A stretch of 64,000 bases of DNA, from NCBI RefSeq assembly GCF_013184805.1, contig NZ_JAATNG010000001.1, forward strand, positions 1,612,001 to 1,676,000. The letters are read 5' to 3'. The position numbers and the translations under genes are program-made. Positions within the stretch are counted from its first letter, which is position 1. Each line of letters opens with the position of its first letter. Origin of the DNA: Pseudoruegeria sp. HB172150 (lineage in GTDB: Bacteria; Pseudomonadota; Alphaproteobacteria; Rhodobacterales; Rhodobacteraceae). Positions 1-8,150 of this stretch are shown here, in pieces. The notes below the pieces were generated by a model. It was not told the DNA's origin, made no database searches, and saw only the letters and a program-made list of their open reading frames with translations.

Positions 1-243
1 CATGCCCGAATTGGTTGCCAGTACCCCCATCAGGATGAAGAACGGTACCAGCGTCAGGTTGAAATCTGCGATCACCCGGATCGGTGAGGTCGCCAAAAGG
101 TTCAGCGCTGGTGTCAAGCCGCGCACCATTGCAAAACCGAATACCCCGACCAGGCCCATCGCGACGCCAATAGGCACGCGCAGGCCGATCATTGCGAATA
201 GAGCGACGAAACCGGCAATCGCCGTCAGATCACCTGTCGACAT
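1..243 (-). CDS. dctM: TRAP transporter large permease DctM, N-terminal part (runs off window)
   Basis: Large membrane subunit of a TRAP transporter, which couples solute uptake to an ion gradient using a DctP binding protein. Only the first 81 residues lie in the window. They start MSTGDLTAIAGFVALFAM, are strongly hydrophobic, and carry features usual at the DctM N-terminus: a GLRVPIGVAMG segment and the later NLTLVPFFILMG stretch. The ATG overlaps the 3' end of dctQ by 14 bases, so the two subunits are translationally coupled. The rest of the gene lies beyond position 1. Assignment is secure because DctQ and two DctP genes are adjacent in the same direction. Confidence 0.9.
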   Translation of the reverse strand, partial: MSTGDLTAIAGFVALFAMIGLRVPIGVAMGLVGVFGFAMVRGLTPALNLLATSPIRVIADFNLTLVPFFILMGVLATNSGM

Positions 244-760
244 CGTCGTCCTCCATGCCCATTTCCGCGGCTTCGCTATGTTCCAGTTCGCCCTGACCCG
301 TGGCGATCAGCCAGATCCGGACGCTAACGGTGAAAATCGCGGCGGCGGTGCCAAGCCAGATCAGGAACATGACCGGCCAGACCTCGATCCGCAGATCGAA
401 GGTTGCTTCGTTGCTGCGCCAGGCGCTGAGTACTCGCTCGGACATCTTCCAGGTCAGCAGAACCACGAAGAACAGCAGCGCGCCCCAGGAAATCAGGTCG
501 ACCACGCGCCGCGCCCGCGGTTGCAGCACCTCGGTGACGAGATCCACCTTGATATGGCCGCCGCGATACCCAACCGCGGCAAAGCCCCACATGATGCAGG
601 CGCCGACCAGCAGGCGGGAAAAGTCAAATGCGTCAGGGATCGGCCAGGCGAACAGATAGCGTCCGGCGGCAGATGCCACGACGAGGATCGTGCACAGGCC
701 CAGAAGCAGCCCGGCGACCATCTCGATGATGTGGCAGAATCGTTCGAGAGTTCGGCTCAT
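230..760 (-). CDS. dctQ: TRAP transporter small permease DctQ
   Basis: Small membrane subunit of the TRAP transporter, 176 residues, the usual family length. Four hydrophobic segments are visible at roughly residues 10-35, 45-60, 85-105 and 130-155. The GGHIKVDLV stretch after the second helix is a typical DctQ feature. It is expected to pair with DctM in the inner membrane. It lies between dctP (upstream) and dctM (overlapping downstream). The 79-base gap to dctP contains a hairpin with a T-run, so permease expression is probably lower than that of the binding protein. No strong ribosome-binding site is visible before the ATG. Confidence 0.92.
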   Translation of the reverse strand: MSRTLERFCHIIEMVAGLLLGLCTILVVASAAGRYLFAWPIPDAFDFSRLLVGACIMWGFAAVGYRGGHIKVDLVTEVLQPRARRVVDLISWGALLFFVVLLTWKMSERVLSAWRSNEATFDLRIEVWPVMFLIWLGTAAAIFTVSVRIWLIATGQGELEHSEAAEMGMEDDDVDR

Positions 761-789
761 TTACAGGTGTCCGGTTGGAAGTGAGTCGG

Positions 790-815
790 AAAAAGGGAGG
801 GCTCAACGCCCTCCC
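790..815 (-). terminator. Attenuator-type hairpin between dctP and dctQ
   Basis: A perfect 8-bp stem (795-802 with 808-815, loop 803-807) is followed on the minus strand by five T residues (794-790). This has the form of an intrinsic terminator. It sits inside an operon, between the binding-protein gene and the permease genes, so it probably causes partial termination and gives more DctP than DctQM. The fold is read directly; the effect is inferred. Confidence 0.7.
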
Positions 816-839
816 AGAAAGTTTCGGTGAAACGACGCT

Positions 840-1853
840 TCACTCTAGGTAGGCCCCGTTCGACTGGAGTGTCTCGACGAAAGCCTCATAGGCCGCATCT
901 GCATCGATCCCGGCCGCGCCGGCAGTCTCCTTCCACTCGTCGACCAGTGGCGCCATCGCTTCTTTCCACGTCGCTAACTCCTCGTCATTCGGAGCATAGA
1001 ACTCGTGCCCCATCTCCAGGAGTTGCGCGCGTCCTCCTGCTTCGGCTTCGGCCCATGGCGTCGCCATGGTTTGAGACGCTTCCGGTGTGCAGTGGTCGAT
1101 CAGAACCGTACGGTCCTCCTCCGCCATGCTCGCCATCTTGTCCTTGTTGATGACAAAGGCGAAGACGGTCGCGTAAAGCGGCACATCCAGGTGATGCGTC
1201 ACGAGGTCCTGCGCCCCGAACACGAAAAGCGAGCCCCAGGGCGAGGCGGTGACATCCGCAGTTCCCTTGGCCAGAGCCTCGCGCATCGCCGGGGCAGGGA
1301 CCTGTACCGAAGCGCCCCCCATCAGGTTCACGGCACGTGCGAGTGTGCCATGTGCCGGGCGGATGTTCTTGCCCTCGAAATCGGCAGGCATCAGCAGCGG
1401 TCCAGTCTTGCCGTGCAGGGTCCCCGGATCGTGCAGGTGCACCATGCAGACGAAGACGTCACTCATCTCCTGTTCCGCATAGTCCTGGTACCACTCGTGC
1501 ATCGCCTTGCTGCCGCCGGTGGCATTCGCGATGTGGAATGGCAACTCTCCTGCTGCGATCACCGGGAACCTGCCGGGCTGGTAGCCTGGGTTGATGAAAG
1601 CGATGTCGACGATGCCGTCACGCGCCATGTCGTAATGGTCGGCCGCTGCGCCAAGCTGCTGGGCGGGATAGATGGTAACCTTGATCCGCCCTCCGGATGC
1701 CTCCTCGAGCGAATTTGCCCAAGGCTCCATCCCGGTAACCTGAAGCGGGTGCGTTGGCGGAACCCAATGTGACAGAGTGAGTTCGACTTCCTGTGCAGCC
1801 GCCGGCGCCGCCAGCGACAAGGCCGCCGCGGTCGCAAGTATTGTATTGCGCAT
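840..1853 (-). CDS. dctP: TRAP transporter substrate-binding protein DctP (copy 1)
   Basis: Periplasmic solute receptor of the TRAP system, 337 residues. A Sec signal peptide ends near AAAPAAAQE. The mature protein shows DctP features: LSHWVPPTHPLQ at the start, a YPAQQLG segment and a long helical C-terminus. The start is supported by a GGGAGG site just upstream. It is a close paralogue of the next gene upstream (1950-2963), with near-identical WVPPTHPLQ and AAADHYDMARDGI blocks. The two genes are therefore a tandem duplication serving one permease. The substrate is probably a carboxylate but cannot be named. Confidence 0.93.
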   Translation of the reverse strand: MRNTILATAAALSLAAPAAAQEVELTLSHWVPPTHPLQVTGMEPWANSLEEASGGRIKVTIYPAQQLGAAADHYDMARDGIVDIAFINPGYQPGRFPVIAAGELPFHIANATGGSKAMHEWYQDYAEQEMSDVFVCMVHLHDPGTLHGKTGPLLMPADFEGKNIRPAHGTLARAVNLMGGASVQVPAPAMREALAKGTADVTASPWGSLFVFGAQDLVTHHLDVPLYATVFAFVINKDKMASMAEEDRTVLIDHCTPEASQTMATPWAEAEAGGRAQLLEMGHEFYAPNDEELATWKEAMAPLVDEWKETAGAAGIDADAAYEAFVETLQSNGAYLE

Positions 1854-1890
1854 TTTTTTCCTCCCTGGATAGCGTACCGTTTCTCATACG

Positions 1891-1921
1891 CGGGGCGGAT
1901 CGCGCGCCGCGAACCGCCCCG
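1891..1921 (-). other. Long intercistronic stem-loop between the two dctP genes
   Basis: An 8-bp outer stem (1891-1898 with 1914-1921) and a 5-bp inner stem (1900-1904 with 1908-1912) are separated by one A-A mismatch, with a three-base loop. No T-run follows, so it looks like an mRNA-stabilising or processing hairpin rather than a terminator. It separates two paralogous binding-protein genes in the same transcript. Confidence 0.6.
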
Positions 1922-1949
1922 GCAATAGTGCTGTAAATTTTCGCCCGCG

Positions 1950-2963
1950 TCAGCCGGCGTAAGAGTTGTACTTCTTAAGCGCCTCAATCAGGCCGTTAAG
2001 GATCGCATCGCCATCCTTGCCTGCATCGTTCATCAGGCTTTTCCACTCTTCGGTGAGCGGCGCGGCGGCATCGTACCACATCTGCTGCTCTTCTTCTGTC
2101 GGTGTGTAGAGCGTATGGCTCGCGTCCGCGGCGATCTTTTCGCGCCCGGCAGCTTCGACATCCGCCCAGCCTTCCGACATTTTCTCGGCCCATTCCGGTG
2201 TGCAGTGGTCTTCCATCACTTGCCGGTCCTCGGGCGACATCCCGTCCATCACGCTCTTGTTGATGACGAAGACGTTGATCGAAGCGTAGAACGGCATGTC
2301 GAGGTGATAGGGCACGAGGTCATCCGCACCGAAAATGTACAGCGACTCCCACGGGCTTTGCGTGATGTCCGCTGTACCCTTGGCCAACGCTTCGCGCATC
2401 GCCGGGGCAGGGACCTGAACCGAGGCACCGCCTAGCAGGTTGACGAACCGCGCTTCGGTCGCGTTGGCAGGGCGCACGGTTTTGCCCTGGATGTCGGCAG
2501 GAACCTGGATCGGATCCTTGCCGTGCATCGTGCCGGGATCGTGGCTGATCGCCATGCAGAAGAAGACGTCCGACATCTCTTCGTCGTCATAGTCCTGGTA
2601 CCATTCAGTGAGCGCCCGGACACCTCCCTTGGCATTGGCGAACAGGAACGGAATCTCCGCCGCCGCCATGATCGGGAACCGGCCCGGTTGGTAACCCGGA
2701 TTGATGAAGCTGATATCGGAAATGCCGTCCCGCGCCATGTCGTAGTGGTCGGCTGCCGCGCCAAGCTGCTGCGCCGGGTATATTGTAATCGTGATGCGCC
2801 CGTCGGACGCTTCCTTGATCGACTCTGCCCAAGGCTCCATCCCGAGGGTCTGAAGCGGGTGTGTCGGCGGCACCCAATGCGCCAGGCTCAGCTCTGTCTG
2901 CGCCAGAACCGGGCTTGCCAGACCCAGCGCAACCGCCGCGGCGGTTAATGTCCGTGTGTACAT
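1950..2963 (-). CDS. dctP: TRAP transporter substrate-binding protein DctP (copy 2)
   Basis: Second periplasmic DctP-type receptor, 337 residues. The start is placed at 2963 because a GGGAGGAAAC ribosome site precedes that ATG and the protein then begins with a clean signal peptide (MYTRTLTAAAVALGLASP, cleavage near VLAQ). An in-frame start 37 codons upstream would add a non-signal extension and is rejected. It shares its length and many sequence blocks with copy 1, including AMREALAKGTAD and the DHCTPE motif. Having two receptors for one permease may widen substrate range. The gene follows the SDR gene after 198 bases, which contain a near-match to the island's candidate operator. Confidence 0.92.
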   Translation of the reverse strand: MYTRTLTAAAVALGLASPVLAQTELSLAHWVPPTHPLQTLGMEPWAESIKEASDGRITITIYPAQQLGAAADHYDMARDGISDISFINPGYQPGRFPIMAAAEIPFLFANAKGGVRALTEWYQDYDDEEMSDVFFCMAISHDPGTMHGKDPIQVPADIQGKTVRPANATEARFVNLLGGASVQVPAPAMREALAKGTADITQSPWESLYIFGADDLVPYHLDMPFYASINVFVINKSVMDGMSPEDRQVMEDHCTPEWAEKMSEGWADVEAAGREKIAADASHTLYTPTEEEQQMWYDAAAPLTEEWKSLMNDAGKDGDAILNGLIEALKKYNSYAG

Positions 2964-3132
2964 GTTTCCTCCCATATGACTGGCATGCCCTGATGCGGCC
3001 GCCGATTTCCTCCGCCATCGACTACAGCACAGAATGCACGTTACGGCAACAAACACAGCGCATCGGCGACCCATTTCCTGATCGGGACTCGTCCAATAAC
3101 TGCCATGGCCGTCGGATCGTGATTTTCATTCC

Positions 3133-3142
3133 GTGCATACAT
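3133..3142. promoter_or_regulatory. Weak match to the ATGTATACAT operator upstream of dctP copy 2
   Basis: GTGCATACAT matches the palindrome found at 5787 and 16402 in 8 of 10 positions. It lies 170 bases upstream of the dctP start in the SDR-dctP gap. It could give this segment its own regulated promoter. The match is imperfect and may be chance. Confidence 0.3.
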
Positions 3143-3161
3143 AGGCAACAGCAAATCTTCT

Positions 3162-3893
3162 TTATCCTCGCCCGAAATATGGCTTGCGCAGCGGGAGGAT
3201 CACGGTGTCCAGCATCGTGACATCCATCGGCAATCCGCACAGGTAGACGACCAGTTCACCAAGTTGCTCCGGATACAGGCAGTCGCTTTCCATCTGGTCG
3301 GTCGATCCCGGCGCCAGCATCGACTTTGTCGCTCCCGGATGAATTGCCGAGGCAGAGATCAGGTCGTCCCGGTAGTCGAGGCAGATCTGCCGCGTCAGCC
3401 CGTCGATGGCGAATTTGGACGCGGTGTAGGCCAGTGAATGGTGCCGCGGGCTCTTTGCCGAAAGCGATCCAATATTGATGATCCGCCCGCCGGTGCCGCG
3501 CTTACGCATCGCCAGAATTGCCTCGCGCGAACACAGCACGGCAGAGGTCAGGTTGGTATCGATGACCTGGTGCCAGCGCTCTGCCGTCAGTTCGTGCAGC
3601 CAGGTCGCATCCGCGATACCGGCGTTGTTGATCAGGAAATCCGGAATCCCAGCTTTGTCGATGCAGGTCTCGAACAGCGCCAAAATCTGTGCTTCGTGCG
3701 TCACGTCCGTCGGCACTTCAATTGCGGTTCCGCCTGCCGCCGAGATCTCCGTCGCCAGCTCCGCCAGTTTGTCCGCGCTCCGCGCCGCGATTACGACCGT
3801 GGCGCCGGCCTTCGCCATTTCCGCCGCGATTCCACGCCCGATACCGGTGCTTGCTCCGGTCACTACCGCGACGCGGCCCTTCAGGTCTGCCAT
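3162..3893 (-). CDS. Short-chain dehydrogenase/reductase (SDR)
   Basis: Cytoplasmic NAD(P)-dependent oxidoreductase of the classical SDR family, 243 residues. The cofactor motif is TGASTGIG (residues 12-19), NNAG is at 89-92, and the catalytic set is Ser143, Tyr156 and Lys160 (YTASK). The start at 3893 is preceded by GGGAGG; an ATG ten codons earlier has no such site. It lies 64 bases downstream of the UGSC-family gene and upstream of the dctP genes, so it probably acts on a hydroxyl or keto group of the imported compound or an intermediate. The substrate is unknown. Arg residues after the second strand (AARSADK) suggest NADP preference, which is only a weak indication. Confidence 0.9.
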   Translation of the reverse strand: MADLKGRVAVVTGASTGIGRGIAAEMAKAGATVVIAARSADKLAELATEISAAGGTAIEVPTDVTHEAQILALFETCIDKAGIPDFLINNAGIADATWLHELTAERWHQVIDTNLTSAVLCSREAILAMRKRGTGGRIINIGSLSAKSPRHHSLAYTASKFAIDGLTRQICLDYRDDLISASAIHPGATKSMLAPGSTDQMESDCLYPEQLGELVVYLCGLPMDVTMLDTVILPLRKPYFGRG

Positions 3894-3957
3894 GTATCCT
3901 CCCTCAAACTTCCGGCTCACCAAGCCGGCCCGTCAATTTCCGCGATGTTCGTAAGAT

Positions 3958-5628
3958 CTACCGCCAGTCATCCACCAGCACGGTCGCCTGCGGCTTGGCC
4001 CCATAGATCTGCCAATACCCGTTGGCTTCGCCGCCAGTAACGATCACATGAATATCCTCCAGCCGGAACATCGGAATCTCCTCGTCCGGCACGGCCTTCA
4101 ACCGAGAAGCATAGGGTTCCTCGCCAAAAGTGGCGCGCGGATAAATGTAGTTCTGCACAAGCTGGAGATCCCAGAATCGTCCCGCCGGCATCACCGCAGC
4201 ATCGTGCAGCCATTGCATTAGCTCCGCCTTGCTCTCGAACCCGCCGCGCTCGATGAACTGGCGTGCGCAGATCGGATCGAGCACGAGGATTGGCGCCGTA
4301 ATGGCATCCGTCCCGCGCAGCATGTCCGATACGTGTTCGCGCCAGCCTTTTTCCCGCAGCCCGAGCGAGAACGTAGTCGACCGGCAACCGGAAAAGATCG
4401 TCACCGTGCTCTGGTCCGCCGCATAGCCTTTCTGGACATGCATCGGCTCCCAAGGCGAACGCTCCTCATTCTCCGCAAAGCACAGCCCGTTATAGGTGTA
4501 GTTCGACCCGAGAGATCCCATGAAGGTCTCGTTCGGAACCGATCCGCCCTGCAGGTTCTGCGACAAAAGAGAATAAGCCCGCCCGATCGTCGCGTTCGCA
4601 TGGCTGTAGGGACCCATGGCTCCGATCCCGCAATTCATCCCTATCTCGGTCCGCACTGGCCCGTTCACCACAGACATCGTCGCTGCAGAACTTGAGGAGG
4701 ATCCGCGCGCGCTGACCCCCGACGCCGCCAGCGCCAGGATCACCGGCAGGTATTCCGGCTTCGCACCCGCCATCACAGCGTTCACCGCCACCTTCTCGAC
4801 CGTGTAGCTCCAGAGCCCACGGTTCTTTGTCGGCTGCATCCGTCCCACGATCTCGTCCGGCTTTCGGTTGGTCCCTGCCAGCATTGCCTCGACCCGCGCT
4901 TTCGTCGGCAACACGATAGGCAGCTTGTCCGTCCAGCCTTGCTCCAGGAACAACTCGTGCAATTCGTCTTCAGACGCTTCCGGCACGAACCTGTTCTTGC
5001 TCAGGTCCGGTGCCTTGGCCAATTTTTCCTCGACCGGGGGCAGGGCGCCTGTCAGCCCTTCCACGATCTCGCGCATCACCGGTTCGCCGGTTGCGGGATC
5101 GTTGCCCTCGACATAGGCGCGCAATTCCTCCGCTGTGCGTCCCATCACCGGCTGCGGCACGAAAACCAGCCGCGCCTGCGGCAGGCCGCCTACCCGGACG
5201 ACAGAGCGCACGACGCGCACGAATTTTTCGGTATGCACAGCGACGGTCGGCACGCCGTATTTGCTTTCCAGAGTGATTGCATGGGTCGACACCGCCGGGG
5301 CGCAGGTACTGCAATGCCCCACTCCGACGATCGCCGCGTCGCCCTTGTCGCGGATTTCTTCCCACAGCTCCGGATCGTCCTGTGCATACGTCCCAGAAAG
5401 CTGTACCAGCTTCGTTGTGACACTGGGCATGTTGCGCGCGAACCAGTCGGCAACCTGCTTCAGCAACTCGACCGAGTCGTCGAATCGGCTGTCGACCAGG
5501 TAGACCGTCCTGCCGTCCAGCGACGGCAACCGCTTGGCCGGTTCCTTCGCCATAATCGCGGGCGGATAGCCACGCGGGTCATGAACCGCAAGTTGTTCGG
5601 CAGACTCCGTCGGGGACTTGTCGAGCAT
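3958..5628 (-). CDS. UGSC-family protein (cysteine form) fused to a large C-terminal domain
   Basis: A 556-residue protein. Residues about 38-200 match the UGSC (seleno)protein family, whose members carry Sec-Gly-Ser-Cys after a GVGD segment. Here the aligned stretch is GVGHCSTCAP (residues 102-111), so Cys106 stands in the selenocysteine position and Cys109 in the cysteine position. The following THAITLESKYGVPTVAVHTE also fits the family. From about residue 240 a second domain begins (GWTDKLPIVLPT, then VEKVAVNAVMAGAKPEYLP), a module I associate with the same family. The biochemical role is unknown; the CxxC pair suggests redox or thiol chemistry. The start is supported by GGAGGAAG. It is first in the leftward operon with SDR and TRAP genes. 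Confidence 0.75.
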   Translation of the reverse strand: MLDKSPTESAEQLAVHDPRGYPPAIMAKEPAKRLPSLDGRTVYLVDSRFDDSVELLKQVADWFARNMPSVTTKLVQLSGTYAQDDPELWEEIRDKGDAAIVGVGHCSTCAPAVSTHAITLESKYGVPTVAVHTEKFVRVVRSVVRVGGLPQARLVFVPQPVMGRTAEELRAYVEGNDPATGEPVMREIVEGLTGALPPVEEKLAKAPDLSKNRFVPEASEDELHELFLEQGWTDKLPIVLPTKARVEAMLAGTNRKPDEIVGRMQPTKNRGLWSYTVEKVAVNAVMAGAKPEYLPVILALAASGVSARGSSSSSAATMSVVNGPVRTEIGMNCGIGAMGPYSHANATIGRAYSLLSQNLQGGSVPNETFMGSLGSNYTYNGLCFAENEERSPWEPMHVQKGYAADQSTVTIFSGCRSTTFSLGLREKGWREHVSDMLRGTDAITAPILVLDPICARQFIERGGFESKAELMQWLHDAAVMPAGRFWDLQLVQNYIYPRATFGEEPYASRLKAVPDEEIPMFRLEDIHVIVTGGEANGYWQIYGAKPQATVLVDDWR

Positions 5629-5678
5629 GCTTCTTCCTCCCTCAGTACACCGGGCGACCGGGCCCGATGTCTTCTTTA

Positions 5679-5688
5679 TCGTATACAT
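5679..5688. promoter_or_regulatory. Second half-matching GTATAC operator near the UGSC gene start
   Basis: TCGTATACAT shares 8 of 10 bases with the perfect palindrome 108 bases away at 5787. It lies about 50 bases upstream of the UGSC-family ATG on the minus strand, in a position where a repressor could block transcription. Candidate only. Confidence 0.4.
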
Positions 5689-5786
5689 AGCCGGATCAGA
5701 CATGCAGGCCTTGTAGTCCCGCCAGCGTTACCGACTTGCCGATTCCTCACTCCCGTCCATCGAAAACTTGCACCGATTGCGATGAA

Positions 5787-5796
5787 ATGTATACAT
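5787..5796. promoter_or_regulatory. Perfect palindrome ATGTATACAT in the UGSC/tctC divergent promoter region
   Basis: The 475-base gap 5629-6103 separates the leftward UGSC operon from rightward tctC and holds no convincing gene. This 10-bp palindrome recurs exactly at 16402-16411, in front of the other half of the same transporter. The GT-AT-AC core fits binding sites of FadR-subfamily GntR regulators, and a gene of that family starts at 7344. The identity of the regulator is inferred. Confidence 0.6.
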
Positions 5797-6103
5797 GAAT
5801 GCAAGCCGGAGCCAAGTCGACCGTTGTAGCGGTGCAGGTTTCCCGGTGCCCTGAGGTGGGCGATTTCCGTCGGAGAGGCGCCGGAATTCGCGGGAGGAGC
5901 TGCGTTGGGAGGAGAAAAGGCAATCTAGACCAGCAGGTTATGAAAGGCGCCCGCCTAGGTGAAGCAGCCAGCGCATACGTGCGCAACACGCTGCGTCTAT
6001 GGTCGCGGTCGTCAAAGGTAGCCGCACTTCAAATGGTTTCCGCGAATACATGCCACGCGGAACCGTCGTCCGAACGGATATGTACCAATCAAGGGAGGAG
6101 TAC

Positions 6104-7201
6104 ATGAAACTAACGAAATCGACCATCTTCCAGCAGGCGATGGCCAGCGCGCTCATCGCGGCCGCCTTCGCTCTGCCGGCATCAGCGCAGGTCATCGACC
6201 TCGATGGCGAGACCGTCACCATTGTGCACAACGCCTCGCCGGGCGGCGCCACCGGTCTTGGCTCGCAACTCGCGGCCGATGCCTGGGCCAAGACCATGGC
6301 GGGTAATCCAACTATCGTTGTGCAGTCCGTGCAGGGTGGTGCCCTGACCAAGGGCATCAACCATGTGATGAACGCCCGGCCCAACGGCCTCACCATTGGC
6401 TGGCTGGCCTGGCAGGGTTCGACCCGGATCCTCGATCCCGAACCGCTGCAGATCCCGTTCGACGAGTTCGGCGTGATCGGCGGTGTCGGTGCCGCCAACT
6501 TCTTCCTCCATGTCCGTTCGGATGTGGGTGACGGAATCACCTCGGGTGAAGAGATCGCCGATCTGGAAAGCCTTAGCTTCGGCGGGTTCTCTCCCAAATC
6601 AGCGGCCTCGATGCAGACTGCCGCTGCGCTCGACATGCTGGATGTTGATTGGAACTTCGTCTCGGGCTTTGCCGGCGACGGTCCGCTGCGTGCCGCCCAG
6701 GCGCGCGGTGAGATCGAAGCTTACCCGGCCACCGCTGTCATCTGGAGCAAGGAACTGCGCGACGGCCCCATCGCCGAAGGCGAAACCGTCTCTGGTTGGC
6801 ATTATGCTCCGCCGACAGAGGACAATTCCGGAATGATCGCCGACCCGGCCTTCTTGGGCGAGGTCCCGACCTTCGCCGAATACTATGAAGCGGTAAAAGG
6901 CGAAAAACCGACCGGCCCGGCCTGGGACGTCATCCAGTTTCACGGCCGCGTCTCGAACCGCGTGAACTGGATCATCGTGGCCCCTCCGGGCACGCCGCAG
7001 GAGCATCTCGACATGCTGCGCGAAAGCTTCCATGAGGCGATGACCTCGCCGGAATACCTGGAAGCGGCGACCAAGCTATACGGTGCCGAGCCGAACGTCG
7101 AGTTTTGGGAATCGATGACCGGGATCATCGAAGATGTTCAGGCGACGCCGGAAGCCCTTAAAGACCTGATGCGCGAATACATCTCGCGTATGGAAGGCTG
7201 A
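6104..7201 (+). CDS. tctC: Tripartite tricarboxylate transporter binding protein (TctC/Bug type)
   Basis: Periplasmic solute receptor of the TTT family, 365 residues. The start at 6104 has a GGGAGGAG site; upstream in-frame codons do not lead into a signal peptide. The signal peptide runs to about PASAQ. Bug-family features include SPGGATG near the mature N-terminus, a central domain, and a C-terminal helix ending in EYISRMEG. Its membrane partner is encoded 9.3 kb away as a fused TctA-TctB, instead of in the usual tctC-tctB-tctA order. The same palindromic operator in front of both supports their pairing. The substrate is unknown, but given the neighbours an aromatic or hydroxylated carboxylate is plausible. 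Confidence 0.88.
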   Translation: MKLTKSTIFQQAMASALIAAAFALPASAQVIDLDGETVTIVHNASPGGATGLGSQLAADAWAKTMAGNPTIVVQSVQGGALTKGINHVMNARPNGLTIGWLAWQGSTRILDPEPLQIPFDEFGVIGGVGAANFFLHVRSDVGDGITSGEEIADLESLSFGGFSPKSAASMQTAAALDMLDVDWNFVSGFAGDGPLRAAQARGEIEAYPATAVIWSKELRDGPIAEGETVSGWHYAPPTEDNSGMIADPAFLGEVPTFAEYYEAVKGEKPTGPAWDVIQFHGRVSNRVNWIIVAPPGTPQEHLDMLRESFHEAMTSPEYLEAATKLYGAEPNVEFWESMTGIIEDVQATPEALKDLMREYISRMEG

Positions 7202-7223
7202 ACCGGGCATTCTGAAGCCATGG

Positions 7224-7249
7224 CCGGGACTGTGCCCGCACGGTCCCGG
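7224..7249 (+). terminator. Hairpin after tctC
   Basis: A 7-bp stem (7224-7230 with 7243-7249, 12-base loop) follows the tctC stop by about 20 bases. It has only a weak T-rich tail (TTCTC). It may end the tctC transcript or stabilise its 3' end. Confidence 0.4.
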
Positions 7250-7343
7250 TTCTCGTCCCTCTGTCGATGCGGCCTTGCGGGAAACCTTGCTTTGAGCGAG
7301 TTTTCTCTAATCGAGAAAGGTTCATTCGTAAGAGGGCAAAGGC

Positions 7344-8123
7344 TTGACCGAACAAGTTCGCGAGGCCGAGAAGGCGATGAGTTCATCCGATGAGGAATCA
7401 GGGGGCAAATCCCACGCGATGCGCGCGGTCATTGCGCTGCGCCAGCGCATCCTCAGCGGGGAATTCGTAGGCGGGACGCGTCTTTTTGAGGTTCCGCTTG
7501 CGGAACAGCTTAATATCTCGCGTACCCCGATCCGCGAAGCCATGTCGCGGCTGGTGAACGAGGGGCTGCTCGATCGGGGCAAAAGCGGCGGTTTCACGGT
7601 CCGCAAGTTCGGCTTCGAGGACGTCATCGACGCCATCGACCTGCGCGGTCTGCTAGAAGGCGCCGCCGCCCGACAGGCCGCCGAACGTGGGATCACACCC
7701 GAGCAGGCGGAACGCCTCAGGGAACTTGTGGCAGAGTTGGACGACTGTTTCGGCGCGACACCCGACGACGTCGATTTCGAGCTTTATTCCGACCTGAATG
7801 GCCAATTTCACGCACTTCTGATGGAGCTACCCGGAAACGATATCCTCCGGCGCGAGATGGAGCGGGTAAACGGTCTGCCCTTCGCATCACCCACCGCCTT
7901 CATGCCGGACAAAGCCGATATCGAAGCCTTCCGGCGCACACTCTACATCGGGCAGGAACATCACCGCACGTTGCTGCAGGCGATCCTCGCCGGAGAGGGT
8001 GGCCGTGCCGAGGCAATTGCGCGCGAACATGCCCGCATTGCACGGCGGAACCTCGATTATGTGCTCAAGGGCGACCGGAGCCTCGTCAACAAGGTGCCTG
8101 GCCTTGCGCTTGTTGTAGACTGA
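7344..8123 (+). CDS. GntR-family transcriptional regulator, FCD (FadR-type) subgroup
   Basis: DNA-binding regulator, 259 residues. A winged helix-turn-helix occupies about residues 25-90 (recognition region SRTPIREAMSRLVNEGLLD), followed by an all-helical FCD effector domain to the C-terminus. FCD proteins usually bind a carboxylate through metal-coordinating His and Asp residues. The TTG at 7344 has AGAGGG eight bases upstream; an ATG at 7377 is an alternative that would shorten the protein by 11 residues. A TTTCTC/GAGAAA inverted repeat at 7302-7318 lies just upstream and could be autoregulatory. It is the best candidate to bind the ATGTATACAT sites at 5787 and 16402. Confidence 0.88.
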   Translation: MTEQVREAEKAMSSSDEESGGKSHAMRAVIALRQRILSGEFVGGTRLFEVPLAEQLNISRTPIREAMSRLVNEGLLDRGKSGGFTVRKFGFEDVIDAIDLRGLLEGAAARQAAERGITPEQAERLRELVAELDDCFGATPDDVDFELYSDLNGQFHALLMELPGNDILRREMERVNGLPFASPTAFMPDKADIEAFRRTLYIGQEHHRTLLQAILAGEGGRAEAIAREHARIARRNLDYVLKGDRSLVNKVPGLALVVD

Positions 8124-8150
8124 GCTGATAGCGATAGCGCTTCAGGACCA

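Noticed and set aside
5629-6103. Short open frames in the gap between the UGSC gene and tctC
   Set aside because: They lack ribosome sites and protein-like composition, and the gap fits a divergent regulatory region with operator palindromes.
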